Translations under genes and position numbers: made by a program | Origin: Mytilus edulis | Lineage: Eukaryota; Mollusca; Bivalvia; Mytilida; Mytilidae | DNA length: 64,000 nt | Direction of reading: 5' to 3' | NCBI RefSeq assembly: GCF_963676685.1 | Contig: NC_092346.1 | Span: 25,061,133-25,125,132, forward strand | Notes under the pieces: model-generated | Told to the model about the DNA's origin: nothing | Database searches by the model: none | The model's input: the letters and a program-made list of their open reading frames with translations, nothing else | In this document: piece after piece, positions 34,101 through 43,800 of the stretch | Layout of the letters: each line of letters starts with the position of its first letter | Position numbering within the stretch: position 1 is the first letter of the stretch

Positions 34101-37100
34101 TTTATGCTTTGTTAATGATGTATTAAGAATGTGCTATGTACCTATTTCAGCTTTGTTTTTTTTAACCACACTACTTCTAGTCCTATATTGATTATATAGT
34201 TCTGAAACCATAAGTCCATTATTGTTACAGAGAGTTATGAAGGGGATTGTATTATTCCATCAAGAACAGAATTTGAAGAGAGTGATGAACTGGAGTGTAG
34301 CAGTCCAACAATAGAATTTGCAGAGATTGGTGAAACAGAGTGTAGCATTCCAACAATAGAATTTGCAGAGATTGGTGAAACAGAGTGTAGCATTCCAACA
34401 ATAGAATTTGCAGAGATTGGTGAAATAGAGTTTAGTATTCCACCAACAATAGAACTTGCAGAAACTGATGAAATGGAGTCTTGTAGTCCAAAAAGAATAG
34501 AGTTTCCACTACCAACTCTGAAGGTTTTGGCAAGCAAATGTTGGAAGAACTTTAAAAGTTTTATCCTGCATCTCTGTGGGGATGTTGAATTGAATCCGGG
34601 ACCAACAATGGTAAATTTAAAATATATTTATATTACTTGATTTTTAAACATAATGTCCCTTTACGACAATTTAACTAAAAACAATCTTTGACTATAAAAT
34701 GTACAGGATGATAATCATGAAGAATACAACAACTTCCTAAAATAAAAAGCAGACAGCAGATTCCAAATAATTTATGTTTTTTATGATGTAACAGAACATG
34801 TATGTAATACAGTAATACATGTTGCATAGATCCATATATTTTTTATGAAGTGATTTTCAGGTAAATTAACTTCTATAACTATTTATTTATTATATATGCT
34901 TTTATATTCTTTCAGCTTACATGCAAGTGGGAACAGTGTACAGAGAACAAGTTCACTGATGTTCGACTGTTAGCCCAGCATGTGATTTCACACATTTCTC
35001 CTGGAATTGTGTGCCAATGGGAAGAATGTGTATATTGTTGTCGGAATGATCAACACAAACTGGAAAGTCATGTGCTAAAACATATATACTTGGTAAATAT
35101 CTCAACAGAAGTTATATATAGAATTAAAAAAGATGTATAATTGCCAATGTGACAACTGCAGGTCACCATATGACCTTCAAGAATGAGCAAAAACCAAATC
35201 ATAGAGTAAGTTATGTACGGCCAAAAGTGAACAGTATATAACAACTCAAACAAGAAAACATACAGCAATAACGTCCAACAATGAATTGCTGGCTGATGCC
35301 AAACCCAACACTACCCTCTCCCCTTTAACTGTGGTATAAAAGTACAACATCAGAACAATCTATAAGCAACAGTGGAAAAGAACTTAACTCATCAGTGCAA
35401 TCACTAGTTTCTCAAGCAATTTTATAGGGAAAAGAAAAAAGATGAAAAGAACATCATAATTTTACCCAAATGAAAAAAAGAAAGTATCTTTGTATGGCAT
35501 GAGGCTGATAGTTATGTCTCATTGTTGGATATTGTATATATATAGTACCATGTAAATTGTACCAATTTCCTTTAAATGATGCATATAAATTGATTTAATT
35601 TATAGGAACAGTTTGCTTTTCATTCAATTGAAGAATGGAGAAGAGCACTTCCTTCAGGGCAGTTTTCAGAGACTTGTACAGATCTTCACTTGTGTCCTTC
35701 AAATTTGGTAAGGTTATTTCCATTTTAGCCTAATATAAAACTTATAAACCTTTTCTTTTGCACAAGCATTTAACATTACATGTTTTATATCAATTTCTTA
35801 TTTATTAGTATTTCAAATATGTAGTATGATTGACAATGAGACAACTATCAAACAGAGTCAAAAGATGTTGATTTCAGCAATTATGTGTCGCTACAATCTT
35901 CAACAATGAGCAATACCTCAATCATATATTCAACTTTAAAGGCAACAACATTAAACATGTGAAATTAAAAAACGTTCTGATATATGACAAAATCTATTGT
36001 TTACAGTATATAGAAATATGAAGATGTGGTAACATTGCCATTGAGACAAATCAAAATGGCCACTAGAGATGGATAGCTATAGAAAATTAAAAACTATAGG
36101 TTAACCAATAGGTATGCCTAAATGTTTATTACAGCTAATTTCCTATTGCATGTAAAGCAAAACCTTGGTTGGCTTGCTTGTTTTGATTGTATAATTGTTT
36201 ATACAGACTTTGTAAATAAGATTAACATCTTTAAACAATATATATAGGCAGAGTTTAACCTGTATATATAATTTTTGAATTTAATTGGGTGTTATCCTAA
36301 TGATTGTACAATATAGAAACAAAGCAAGCAAGCTAACTAAAATCTTGCATTACATGCTTTAGGAAATTAGCTGTAATGTCCTTCACAATAGACATGAAAG
36401 AAAATAAAACTGCTATCAAGGACGCACTTGTGTTAATACAATATCACAAATTTGCATTATAAGATGTCTCAAATACTAAAAACAAATACAATAAGTAACA
36501 ATGTGCATATATATTTTTTCATACCTATTTTTGTTGCAGAAGATGAAGTTAAATCTCCCACTGTTAGATGAAGAATTCAGTATGCCTTCTCAGTACCCAT
36601 ATACTGTTAGAGATCATCAGCTTTTTATACTACAATTAAAGACAAAAAATCCAGAAAATTATGAAAGATTACTGTCTGTCTTTCATCAAAAGGTTGAAAC
36701 CATGAGTGAAGATACTACAGCCAGTCAATCCGGAACTGAGCCCTCAACTTCCAACAGTGGTAATAATACAACAGAGCTGACAATCCAGGGAATTGATCCA
36801 TTGGCTATCTTGAACTCTAACATGACACGCTCAAGTCAACATGTAATTGTGACAAACCGTCCTGAGCTGACCAGTACCAATCAGAGTACAGTAAAATTTA
36901 GACTCCAAGATGAAACAGAAATAGTAACAAGGAAGTATATCTCAGGCAATTCTAAGAAGAGAAAACATGCAGCCTCAAGCAGTCAAAATTTTAATGATGA
37001 AAACATGACCGGAAATGATCTTATAACAAACTTAAATATATGTAGACAGGCTATTTTGGTGGAACATAATATAATCACCAAAATGCAAGATATGAAATTT

Positions 37101-40100
37101 CTTGATCCAAAGAATAAATTTCTTTCGTCATTTGAGGAAGCTGCTATTAATATGTCAACTTATCCAGACTGCTCTGAAGGAGTTTTCATTTTTTCTATCT
37201 TTGATATTGAGATTGAAAATCACAATGCTCCGGTACATTATATACGATACATAGAATCCGGATATTACAAACATTTCATGGAAGAGACTTTTCTTGAGGT
37301 AATATGTCAAACCTTGGGAATTCTGCAAGATAATGTCTTTTTATGCAACATATTAACTGGTGGAGATCAGCAGAGAATGCTTATTGGAAAGAAAAACAAG
37401 GACTTAAGAAAATCTAGAATACGCCCTGACAAAATTTATGGCAACAATTTAAAGAGCTTAAAATCTAGAAGACAACAGTTGTGTGAAAAAGTTAAAGACT
37501 TTTGTGACATTGAACTAACTGCTTGCTTTGTGCACACTGCTAGGCATGGTTATAAAGTAAACATAGATTCAGATGCTGGTGATGGTCTTTACTTTTCATC
37601 TAACAATGAACTATTCCACACAGAAACCATTCAGAACAAGATACTTCATTACCCAGAAGTGAAAAATGCAGAAGTTAGTGAAAAATTCTCAGATGACTTT
37701 ATGAAGCCTCTCCCTGCTTGTAATGTGAATAATCTATGTTATAAAAGTTGCATGATTAACTTTCTATCAAATGATCACAACAGATTCCTTGGAAATGAAA
37801 ATTTACGCTATCCATACAGATTTTCAACCAGTCCAAAGGCCACTTCTCTGAGAAATCGTGTATTGTACTTGTACAAAAATCATCAGCTGAATGAACTTAA
37901 GATCATTTACTCATCTTTCCAACAGGTAGACCAGAATCAAGAAATCATTAATAACGAAAATATGATTGATTCCAATGGAGAACCTAAAACCAAAAGAACA
38001 AGGACATTTATTCCACGGAAGAAAATTCTGACAAAAGAAATGGCTTTGCAGACTATTACAGGACAAGATGTGGAAAATATGTTCAAAAAAGTAAACTTAT
38101 ATGATAACTACAAAAAAAATCTTTTACAGAACAGAAGTTTTATTATCCAGGTTTACGATGACGTGAAAGTTATTGCAATTATGAATGATTATGATGATGA
38201 AAGTGGAGAATTTAGGAGCTCTGATTATGTTAAAACATCAAGGGATCTTTTCGAAAATGGTTATTTTTACACTTGCACCTGTCGTATCTATTGCACCTTA
38301 TTGGAATCCCTGGATAACGATATGCAACAGTATGATGCTCTGGATGAAAATGGTATTAAATGCATGCATTGTCGTTTTTTGCATCAAGAGGTATCACCAA
38401 ACTTGCAGAGGGATGAACAAGCAACCTTAACAAATATTCAAGAAGTCATCCAAAATGCTCTGTTATATAAGGATAGGAAAATTATTGAATTGCCAACTGC
38501 AAGACCAGGAACAAAAAAGTTTTCAATTTTGATAGATGATGACATTTCAATAGTTCACTTGACATTCAATTCACGTCTTCAGCGGTATGTTGTTTCCTGT
38601 TTAAATGGATTATGTAAAAGTAAAAAAGGTTGCAAGAAAAATGTTGACTGTCTTAACACTGATCAAAACTTATGTGCTCACTTGTCTGAACTGAAGAAGG
38701 CTCCTCATTTTTGGACAGAATTTATCAAACCTGAAGCTGCAGTGAATACTGAAAATGATGAGAATATTCAGCTTATTGACCAGGAATTTGAAGAAATTAC
38801 TGGCAATGACATAGAAGAAGAAATTCCGGCTCTGAATCCAAGCGACTCTAATTTTGATGTGACTAGTGGACTTTGGTCATTTCCTTGCGTAAGTCGTCAT
38901 AAACCACGGAAACAACAAGATCCCAATCTAGTTCGAAATATACAACAACGTTATATATTGGGTGCTCTTAATTTGAACAATGTTGAAAATGGATGCATCA
39001 AAGGTCAACATCTTATTCCAGATATTCCAACTTCAGGTTGTCCATGTGGTGCAGGCTGGACAAGTAATCAGCAGCTAAATGGTGTAACTACATTTTCAAG
39101 AGTACTCACTGTCTTTACAAAAATAGCACCAGTACAGTGTCAGGTTTATAGCAGAAGCTGTGTAAATGAAGCATCACCATGTAAAAAAGACTGGGATGAA
39201 GGAGATAAAGAATGCATACATGTAGTTACTCGAGATACTGCAGCTGGAGATGAAATTGGTTGGGCATTTGTAAACCAGGTTTTGTCCACTAAAATAACCT
39301 TTTCAGCGTTCTGTGATTTAAAAACTAAAGACTACAAAGAATGCAATCCTAATTTCAGGTCATTTATGGATTCATCTGTATTTATAAAGTGGTGGTTTAG
39401 TTGGGCATCAAATATGAAGATTGACTTTAGGAAACCTTGTCCTATCTGCAAATTTAGACCTAAACAACTTGCCTGTGATGGAACGAAAGTTGGTATTGGA
39501 TTCAGACATGCTTCTTTTGAGGAAATAAGTAAACCAGATAATCCTAACAATATAATGCCTACATTACATCGTAGAATGGCCAGATGCTTCCTTTTTGACA
39601 GAGTTGGAGATAAAGAACAACTTACTACCGCTAGACACCATTTGAACTACTTAGCAAAGTTAAATCTTGATAAAATTCCACCTCAAGAAATATTGTCTGG
39701 TGAAGATACTCAGCAGAGAGACAACATACTACTAGAAATATTAGACAACTCTGTAAGGCCTTCTTTCGGACGCTTTCTTAATGACATGCCAGACGTGGAA
39801 AAGATATCTTATGCCCTCATACTACATATGCTTTGCACTACTGCACCAGTTATCAGTTTAATTCCATATTCTTACTTGAATGATCTGACTGAGTTATTAG
39901 ACCACATTAGTGGCATTAATATAAATGCAGCTGGAAATGGCTTTTACAACAGAAAAATGTATGAAATGAGAGAGTATTCTCCGGAATTGAGAGATTTGAT
40001 TGCTTCATCCATGCTTAGTCATGCCGATCCTCAAGGAAATAATTTTATTCCGGATGATATCATTGCATTCATTCGATATTTGATCAAATGTATTGCAGAC

Positions 40101-40790
40101 ATGGAGATTACACAACCAGATCCAGCAAATCCACAACAGGGAACATATAACCCAGCTAAGTATGGAAGAGCTTACTACTTTTCAGAAACAGGTGAAAAAC
40201 TGCGCCCTGTTAGAAAATTTACCATTGATGGTGAGAAGAGAAAAAACCCAGCATATGATGACCCACCTCTTCCCCATGACAACTGTGAGAAATATTTTTC
40301 CAAAACTCAAATTTCAGCAAGAGGTACTTCAACATTATTTTTATGGTTTTGTCCAAGTCATGGTCACTGTTATGGGTTTCACATGACCAATGCAGAAGGC
40401 AGAAAAGATCCATCAGCCTCCCTTTACTCACATTTGGAGCATCCACCAACAGATATCTTCTATGATTTTGCATGTAATCTACAAGAGTATTGCCTAAACA
40501 GAGAAAGTGGCTACTACCGATGTGTTCGTTTCTTCCATGATATTTTCCATGGGTATTCTCATAAATGCTCATGTGCCTACAGATCTTCAAGACTCCAAGG
40601 ATTTGACACAATAAACTCTGAAATATGTGAACAATTCAATAGCTTTATCCAATGTATAAAGTCATCAGCACGGCAAATGACCCAGGAACATTTTTGTTTT
40701 TATCTACAGTTTTTTTTACATGAATGGAATGAGAGAAAAAGGGAAAAATATCAGAAACGAATTGCAGTGGCAGTTGCTGGAGCTCCATAA
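28167..40790 (+). CDS. Composite gene: SGNH hydrolase - zinc fingers - 2A motif - KDZ/Zisupton-like transposase, 13 coding exons
   Basis: Exons: 28167-28417, 29866-30331, 30736-30822, 31319-31353, 31842-31932, 32301-32381, 33079-33166, 33559-33593, 33810-33906, 34231-34610, 34916-35092, 35606-35707, 36540-40790. All borders are GT-AG and every phase agrees, giving 6141 bases and 2046 residues without a break. Order: SGNH/GDSL hydrolase (GDSN with Ser19, LGSND at 70-74, DGLH with Asp167/His170); basic stretch with NRKRLCLAGARRTIKRR, a likely nuclear signal; C2H2 finger (C342, C345, H358, H363); acidic 15-residue repeats; 2A motif with skipping between Gly534 and Pro535; two C-x4-C-x13-H-x3-H fingers (540-563, 570-593); SWIM-like and KDZ-like domains from 631. 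Two products are predicted, of 534 and 1512 residues. The exon chain, motifs and phases are seen; the activities are inferred from families. It may be a transposon's own gene or a domesticated one. Confidence 0.85.
29241..29441. repeat. Tandem duplication, 101-bp unit x2 (intron 1 of the composite gene)
   Basis: The segment beginning gggccgagttacctgtaaat and ending near catcacacaagtcgcaaa is repeated with few changes at 29342-29441. Confidence 0.85.
34280..34500 (+). repeat. In-frame 45-bp coding repeats (15 residues)
   Basis: The unit PTIEFAEIGETECSI is encoded two to three times nearly exactly, with decayed copies on each side (one gains a Pro codon). The strongly acidic block precedes the 2A motif in exon 10 of the composite gene. 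The near-identity of the central DNA copies points to recent expansion by slippage or unequal exchange. Confidence 0.85.
34572..34604 (+). other. 2A-type ribosome-skipping motif
   Basis: The codons give LCGDVELNPGP, matching the 2A consensus D-(V/I)-E-x-N-P-G-P, preceded by a hydrophobic/aromatic stretch (FKSFILHL) as in active 2A peptides. Skipping would fall between the codons at 599-601 (Gly) and 602-604 (Pro) of the 34 kb block. The motif is known from RNA viruses, from non-LTR retrotransposons of several animals and from some animal NLR-like proteins. Activity here is inferred from the intact consensus. Confidence 0.85.
35125..35410 (+). repeat. Dispersed repeats family A plus H in intron 11
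   Basis: It reads aaaagatgtataattgccaa, then ctgcaggtcaccatatgacc, then aatgaattgctggctgatgc and ttaactcatcagtgc. Decayed copy inside the composite gene. Confidence 0.65.
35815..36115 (+). repeat. Two decayed family A copies in intron 12
   Basis: tgtagtatgattgacaatga (about 35820) with caatgagcaatacctca, and gaagatgtggtaacattgcc (about 36020). Between about 36120 and 36375 the phrase agctaatttcctattgcatg recurs inverted as gcattacatgctttaggaaa, bounding a small palindrome-like segment. Confidence 0.55.
36540..40790 (+). CDS. Terminal exon of the composite gene: SWIM-like zinc site and KDZ-like DDE transposase domain
   Basis: This 4251-base exon encodes residues 631-2046. The start of the exon is set by TTGTTGCAG at 36531-36539, in phase with exon 12. 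Visible marks, in precursor numbering: C1209-x-C1211 ... C1238-x-H1240, close to the SWIM pattern CxC-xn-CxH; a second Cys set from C1317 ending C1342-A-H; a CPCGAGW box at 1464; CPIC at 1597 followed by ACDGTKVGI with Asp1610; FYDFAC with Asp1939; FFHDIFHGYSHKC (H1967, H1971, C1973); and NSEICEQFNS with Glu1991/Glu1994. The last four fit the spacing and style of KDZ (Kyakuja-Dileera-Zisupton) transposases, whose RNase H fold uses D, D and E, so the catalytic set appears intact. HMG-box protein 3-like animal genes carry a related domain as far as I recall. Long single exon in a gene otherwise made of short exons. Confidence 0.75.
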   Translation, partial: KMKLNLPLLDEEFSMPSQYPYTVRDHQLFILQLKTKNPENYERLLSVFHQKVETMSEDTTASQSGTEPSTSNSGNNTTELTIQGIDPLAILNSNMTRSSQHVIVTNRPELTSTNQSTVKFRLQDETEIVTRKYISGNSKKRKHAASSSQNFNDENMTGNDLITNLNICRQAILVEHNIITKMQDMKFLDPKNKFLSSFEEAAINMSTYPDCSEGVFIFSIFDIEIENHNAPVHYIRYIESGYYKHFMEETFLEVICQTLGILQDNVFLCNILTGGDQQRMLIGKKNKDLRKSRIRPDKIYGNNLKSLKSRRQQLCEKVKDFCDIELTACFVHTARHGYKVNIDSDAGDGLYFSSNNELFHTETIQNKILHYPEVKNAEVSEKFSDDFMKPLPACNVNNLCYKSCMINFLSNDHNRFLGNENLRYPYRFSTSPKATSLRNRVLYLYKNHQLNELKIIYSSFQQVDQNQEIINNENMIDSNGEPKTKRTRTFIPRKKILTKEMALQTITGQDVENMFKKVNLYDNYKKNLLQNRSFIIQVYDDVKVIAIMNDYDDESGEFRSSDYVKTSRDLFENGYFYTCTCRIYCTLLESLDNDMQQYDALDENGIKCMHCRFLHQEVSPNLQRDEQATLTNIQEVIQNALLYKDRKIIELPTARPGTKKFSILIDDDISIVHLTFNSRLQRYVVSCLNGLCKSKKGCKKNVDCLNTDQNLCAHLSELKKAPHFWTEFIKPEAAVNTENDENIQLIDQEFEEITGNDIEEEIPALNPSDSNFDVTSGLWSFPCVSRHKPRKQQDPNLVRNIQQRYILGALNLNNVENGCIKGQHLIPDIPTSGCPCGAGWTSNQQLNGVTTFSRVLTVFTKIAPVQCQVYSRSCVNEASPCKKDWDEGDKECIHVVTRDTAAGDEIGWAFVNQVLSTKITFSAFCDLKTKDYKECNPNFRSFMDSSVFIKWWFSWASNMKIDFRKPCPICKFRPKQLACDGTKVGIGFRHASFEEISKPDNPNNIMPTLHRRMARCFLFDRVGDKEQLTTARHHLNYLAKLNLDKIPPQEILSGEDTQQRDNILLEILDNSVRPSFGRFLNDMPDVEKISYALILHMLCTTAPVISLIPYSYLNDLTELLDHISGININAAGNGFYNRKMYEMREYSPELRDLIASSMLSHADPQGNNFIPDDIIAFIRYLIKCIADMEITQPDPANPQQGTYNPAKYGRAYYFSETGEKLRPVRKFTIDGEKRKNPAYDDPPLPHDNCEKYFSKTQISARGTSTLFLWFCPSHGHCYGFHMTNAEGRKDPSASLYSHLEHPPTDIFYDFACNLQEYCLNRESGYYRCVRFFHDIFHGYSHKCSCAYRSSRLQGFDTINSEICEQFNSFIQCIKSSARQMTQEHFCFYLQFFLHEWNERKREKYQKRIAVAVAGAP

Positions 40791-40829
40791 CTACAAACAA
40801 TATCCATTTTAGTCATCAAAATGTAATAC

Positions 40830-43800
40830 CAAATAATTTAAGTTTATGAATCTCTCTTTGTTTTAAGTCCTTTAATAATTATTATAGTGTCATATATTTT
40901 TGTAGTTTTTTTAAATGCCCCTTAGTAGTAAAGTGTTTTATGTTTTGGTTGAATCTCCCTTAGTTTTATAAAGAAAAATATTTTTTGTCAAATCTCTTTG
41001 TATGTAGTCCCTTTATATCATTGTGTCATATATTTTTGTATTTTTTTAAAAGCCCCTAAGTATTAAAGTGTTATATGTTTAAGTTAAATCTCCCTCAGTA
41101 TTATAAAGTAAACTATTTTAAGTTAAATCTCTCTTTGTTTGTTAAAAGTCCCTCAATAGCATAATGTCCTACATTTCTTGGTTAAACCTCTCTTTGTTTG
41201 TTTAAAGTTCCTTAATATCATAGTGTTATATTTTAAGTTAATTATCCTGTAGTTTGTTTAAAGTCCCTTAGTAGCATAGTGTCATATTTAAATTGAAATC
41301 TCCTGTAGTTTGTTAAAAGTCCCTTCTGTAGTTTGTAAAAAGTCCCTTAGTAGCAAAGTGTCATACTTTAAGTGAAATCTCCTGTAGTTTGTCAAAAGTC
41401 CCTTCTGTAATTTGTTAATAGTCCCGTAGTAGCATAGTGTCATATTTTAAGTGAAATCTCCTGTAGTTTGTCAAAAGTCCCTTCTGTAGTTTGTTAAAAG
41501 TCCCTTAGTAGCATAGTGTCATATTTTAAGTGATATCTTGTGTAGTTTGATAAAAGCCCTTTAAAGTTCCTTGGTAGCAAAGTGTCATATTTTAAGTTCT
41601 ATCTTCTGTGATTAGTTAAAAGTTCCTTCTGTAGTTTGTTAAAAGTTCCTTAGTAGCATAGTGTCATATTTTAAGTTAATTATCCAGTAGTTTGTTAAAC
41701 GTCCCTTAGTAGCATAGTGTCATATTTTAAGTTATATCTTCTGTAGTTTGTTCAAAGTCCCTAAGTAGCATAGTGTCATATTTTAAGTTATATCTTTTGT
41801 AGTTTGTTAAAAGTTCCTTAGTAGCATAGTGTCATATTTTAAGTTATATCTTCTGTAATTTGTTAAAAGTCCCTTCTGTAGTTTGTTAAAAGTTTCTTAG
41901 TAGCATAGTGTCATATTATAAGTTATATCTTCTGTAGTTTGTTAAAAGTCCCTTCTGTAGTTTGTTAAAAGTCCCTTCTGTAGTTTGTTAAAAGTACCTT
42001 AGTAGCATAGTGTCATATTTTAAGTTAGTTATCCCGTAGTTTGATAAAGTCCCTTAGTAGTAAAGTGTCATATTTTAAGTTATATCTTGTGTAGTTTGTT
42101 AAAAGCCCTTTAAAGTTCCTTGGTAGCAAAGTGTCATATTTTAAGTTATATTTTCTGTAATTTATAGTTAAAAGTCCCTTCTGTAGTTTGTTAACTGTTC
42201 CTTAGTAGCATAGTGTCATATTTTAAGTTATATCTTCTGTAGTTTGTTAACAGTCCCTTCTGTAGTTTTTTAATCTGTAGTTTGTTAAAAGTCCCTTCTG
42301 TAGTTTATTAAAAGTTTCTTAGTAGCATAGTGTCATATTTTAAGTTAGTTATTCCGTAGTTTGTTAAAATTCCCTTAGTAGTATAGTGTCAATTTTTAAG
42401 TTATATCTTCTGTTGTTTGTCAAAGGTCCCTTCTGTAATTTGTTAAAAGTTCCTTAGTAGCATAGTGTCATATTTTAAGTTATATCTTGTGTAGTTTGTT
42501 AAAAGTCCTTTAAAGTTCCTTGGTAGCAAAGTGTCATATTTTAAGTTATATCTTCTGTAATTAGTTGAAAGTCCCTTCTGTAGTTTGTTAAAAGTCCCTT
42601 CTGTAGTTTGTTAAAAGTTCCTTAGTAGCATAGTGTCATATTTAAAGTTAGTTATCCCGTAGTTTGTTAAAAGTCCCTTAGTAGTATAGTGTAATATTTT
42701 AAGTGAAATCTCCTGAAGTTTGTCAAAAGTCCCTTCGTAGCATAGTGTCCATATTTTAAGTTATATCTTCTGTAGTTTGTTAAAAGTCCCTTAGTAGCAT
42801 AGTGTCATATTTTAAGTTATATCTTCTGTAGTTTGTTAAAAGTCCCTCAGTAGCATATTTTCATTTTTTAAGTTATATCTTCTGTAGTTTGTTAAAAGTT
42901 CCTTAGTAGCATAGTGTCATAATTTAAGTTAGTTATCCCGTAGTTTGTTAAAAGTCCCTTAGTAGCATAGTGTCAATTTTTAAGTTATATCTTCTGTAGT
43001 TTGTCAAAACTCCCTTCTGTAATTTGTTAAAAGTTCTTTAGTAGCATAGTGTCATATTTTAAGTTATATCTTCTGTAGTTTGTTAAAAGTCCCTTAGTAG
43101 CATAGTGTCCATATTTTAAGTTATATCTTCTGTAGTTTGTTGAAAGTCCCTCAGTAGCATATTTTCCTTTGTAGCATAGTGTCATATTTAAAGTTAGTTA
43201 TCCCGTAGTTTGTTAAAAGTCCCTTAGTAGTATAGTGTCATATTTTAAGTTATATCTTCTGTAATTAGTTAAAAGTTCCTTCTGTAGTTTGTTTAAAGTT
43301 CCTAAGTAGCATAGTGTCATATTTTAAGTTATATCTTCTGTAATTAGTTAAAAGTCCCTTCTGTAGTTTGTTGAAAGTCCCTTCTGTAGTTTGTTAAAAG
43401 TTCCTTTGTAGCATAGTGTCATATTTAAAGTTAGTTATCCCGTAGTTTGTTAAAAGTCCCTTAGTAGTATAGTGTCATATTTTAAGTTATATCTTCTGTA
43501 ATTAGTTAAAAGTTCCTTCTGTAGTTTGTTAAAAGTTCCTAAGTAGCATAGTGTCATATTTTAAGTAAATTATCCAGTAGTTTGTTAAAAATCCCTTAGT
43601 AGCATAGTGTCATATTTTAAGTTATATCTTTTGTAGTTTGTTAAAAGTTCCTTAGTAGCATAGTGTCATATTTTAAGTGATATCTTGTGTAGTTTGTTAA
43701 AAGCCCTTTAAAGTTCCTTGGTAGCAAAGTGTCATATTTTAAGTTCTATCTTCTGTAATTGTTAAAAGTCCCTTCTGTAGTTTGTTGAAAGTCCCTTCTG

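Noticed and set aside
35068-35268. Minus-strand 66-codon frame in intron 11 of the composite gene
   Set aside because: It translates a family A repeat and overlaps the zinc-finger exon on the other strand.
40219-40611. 130-codon minus frame
   Set aside because: Shadow of the transposase exon on the opposite strand.
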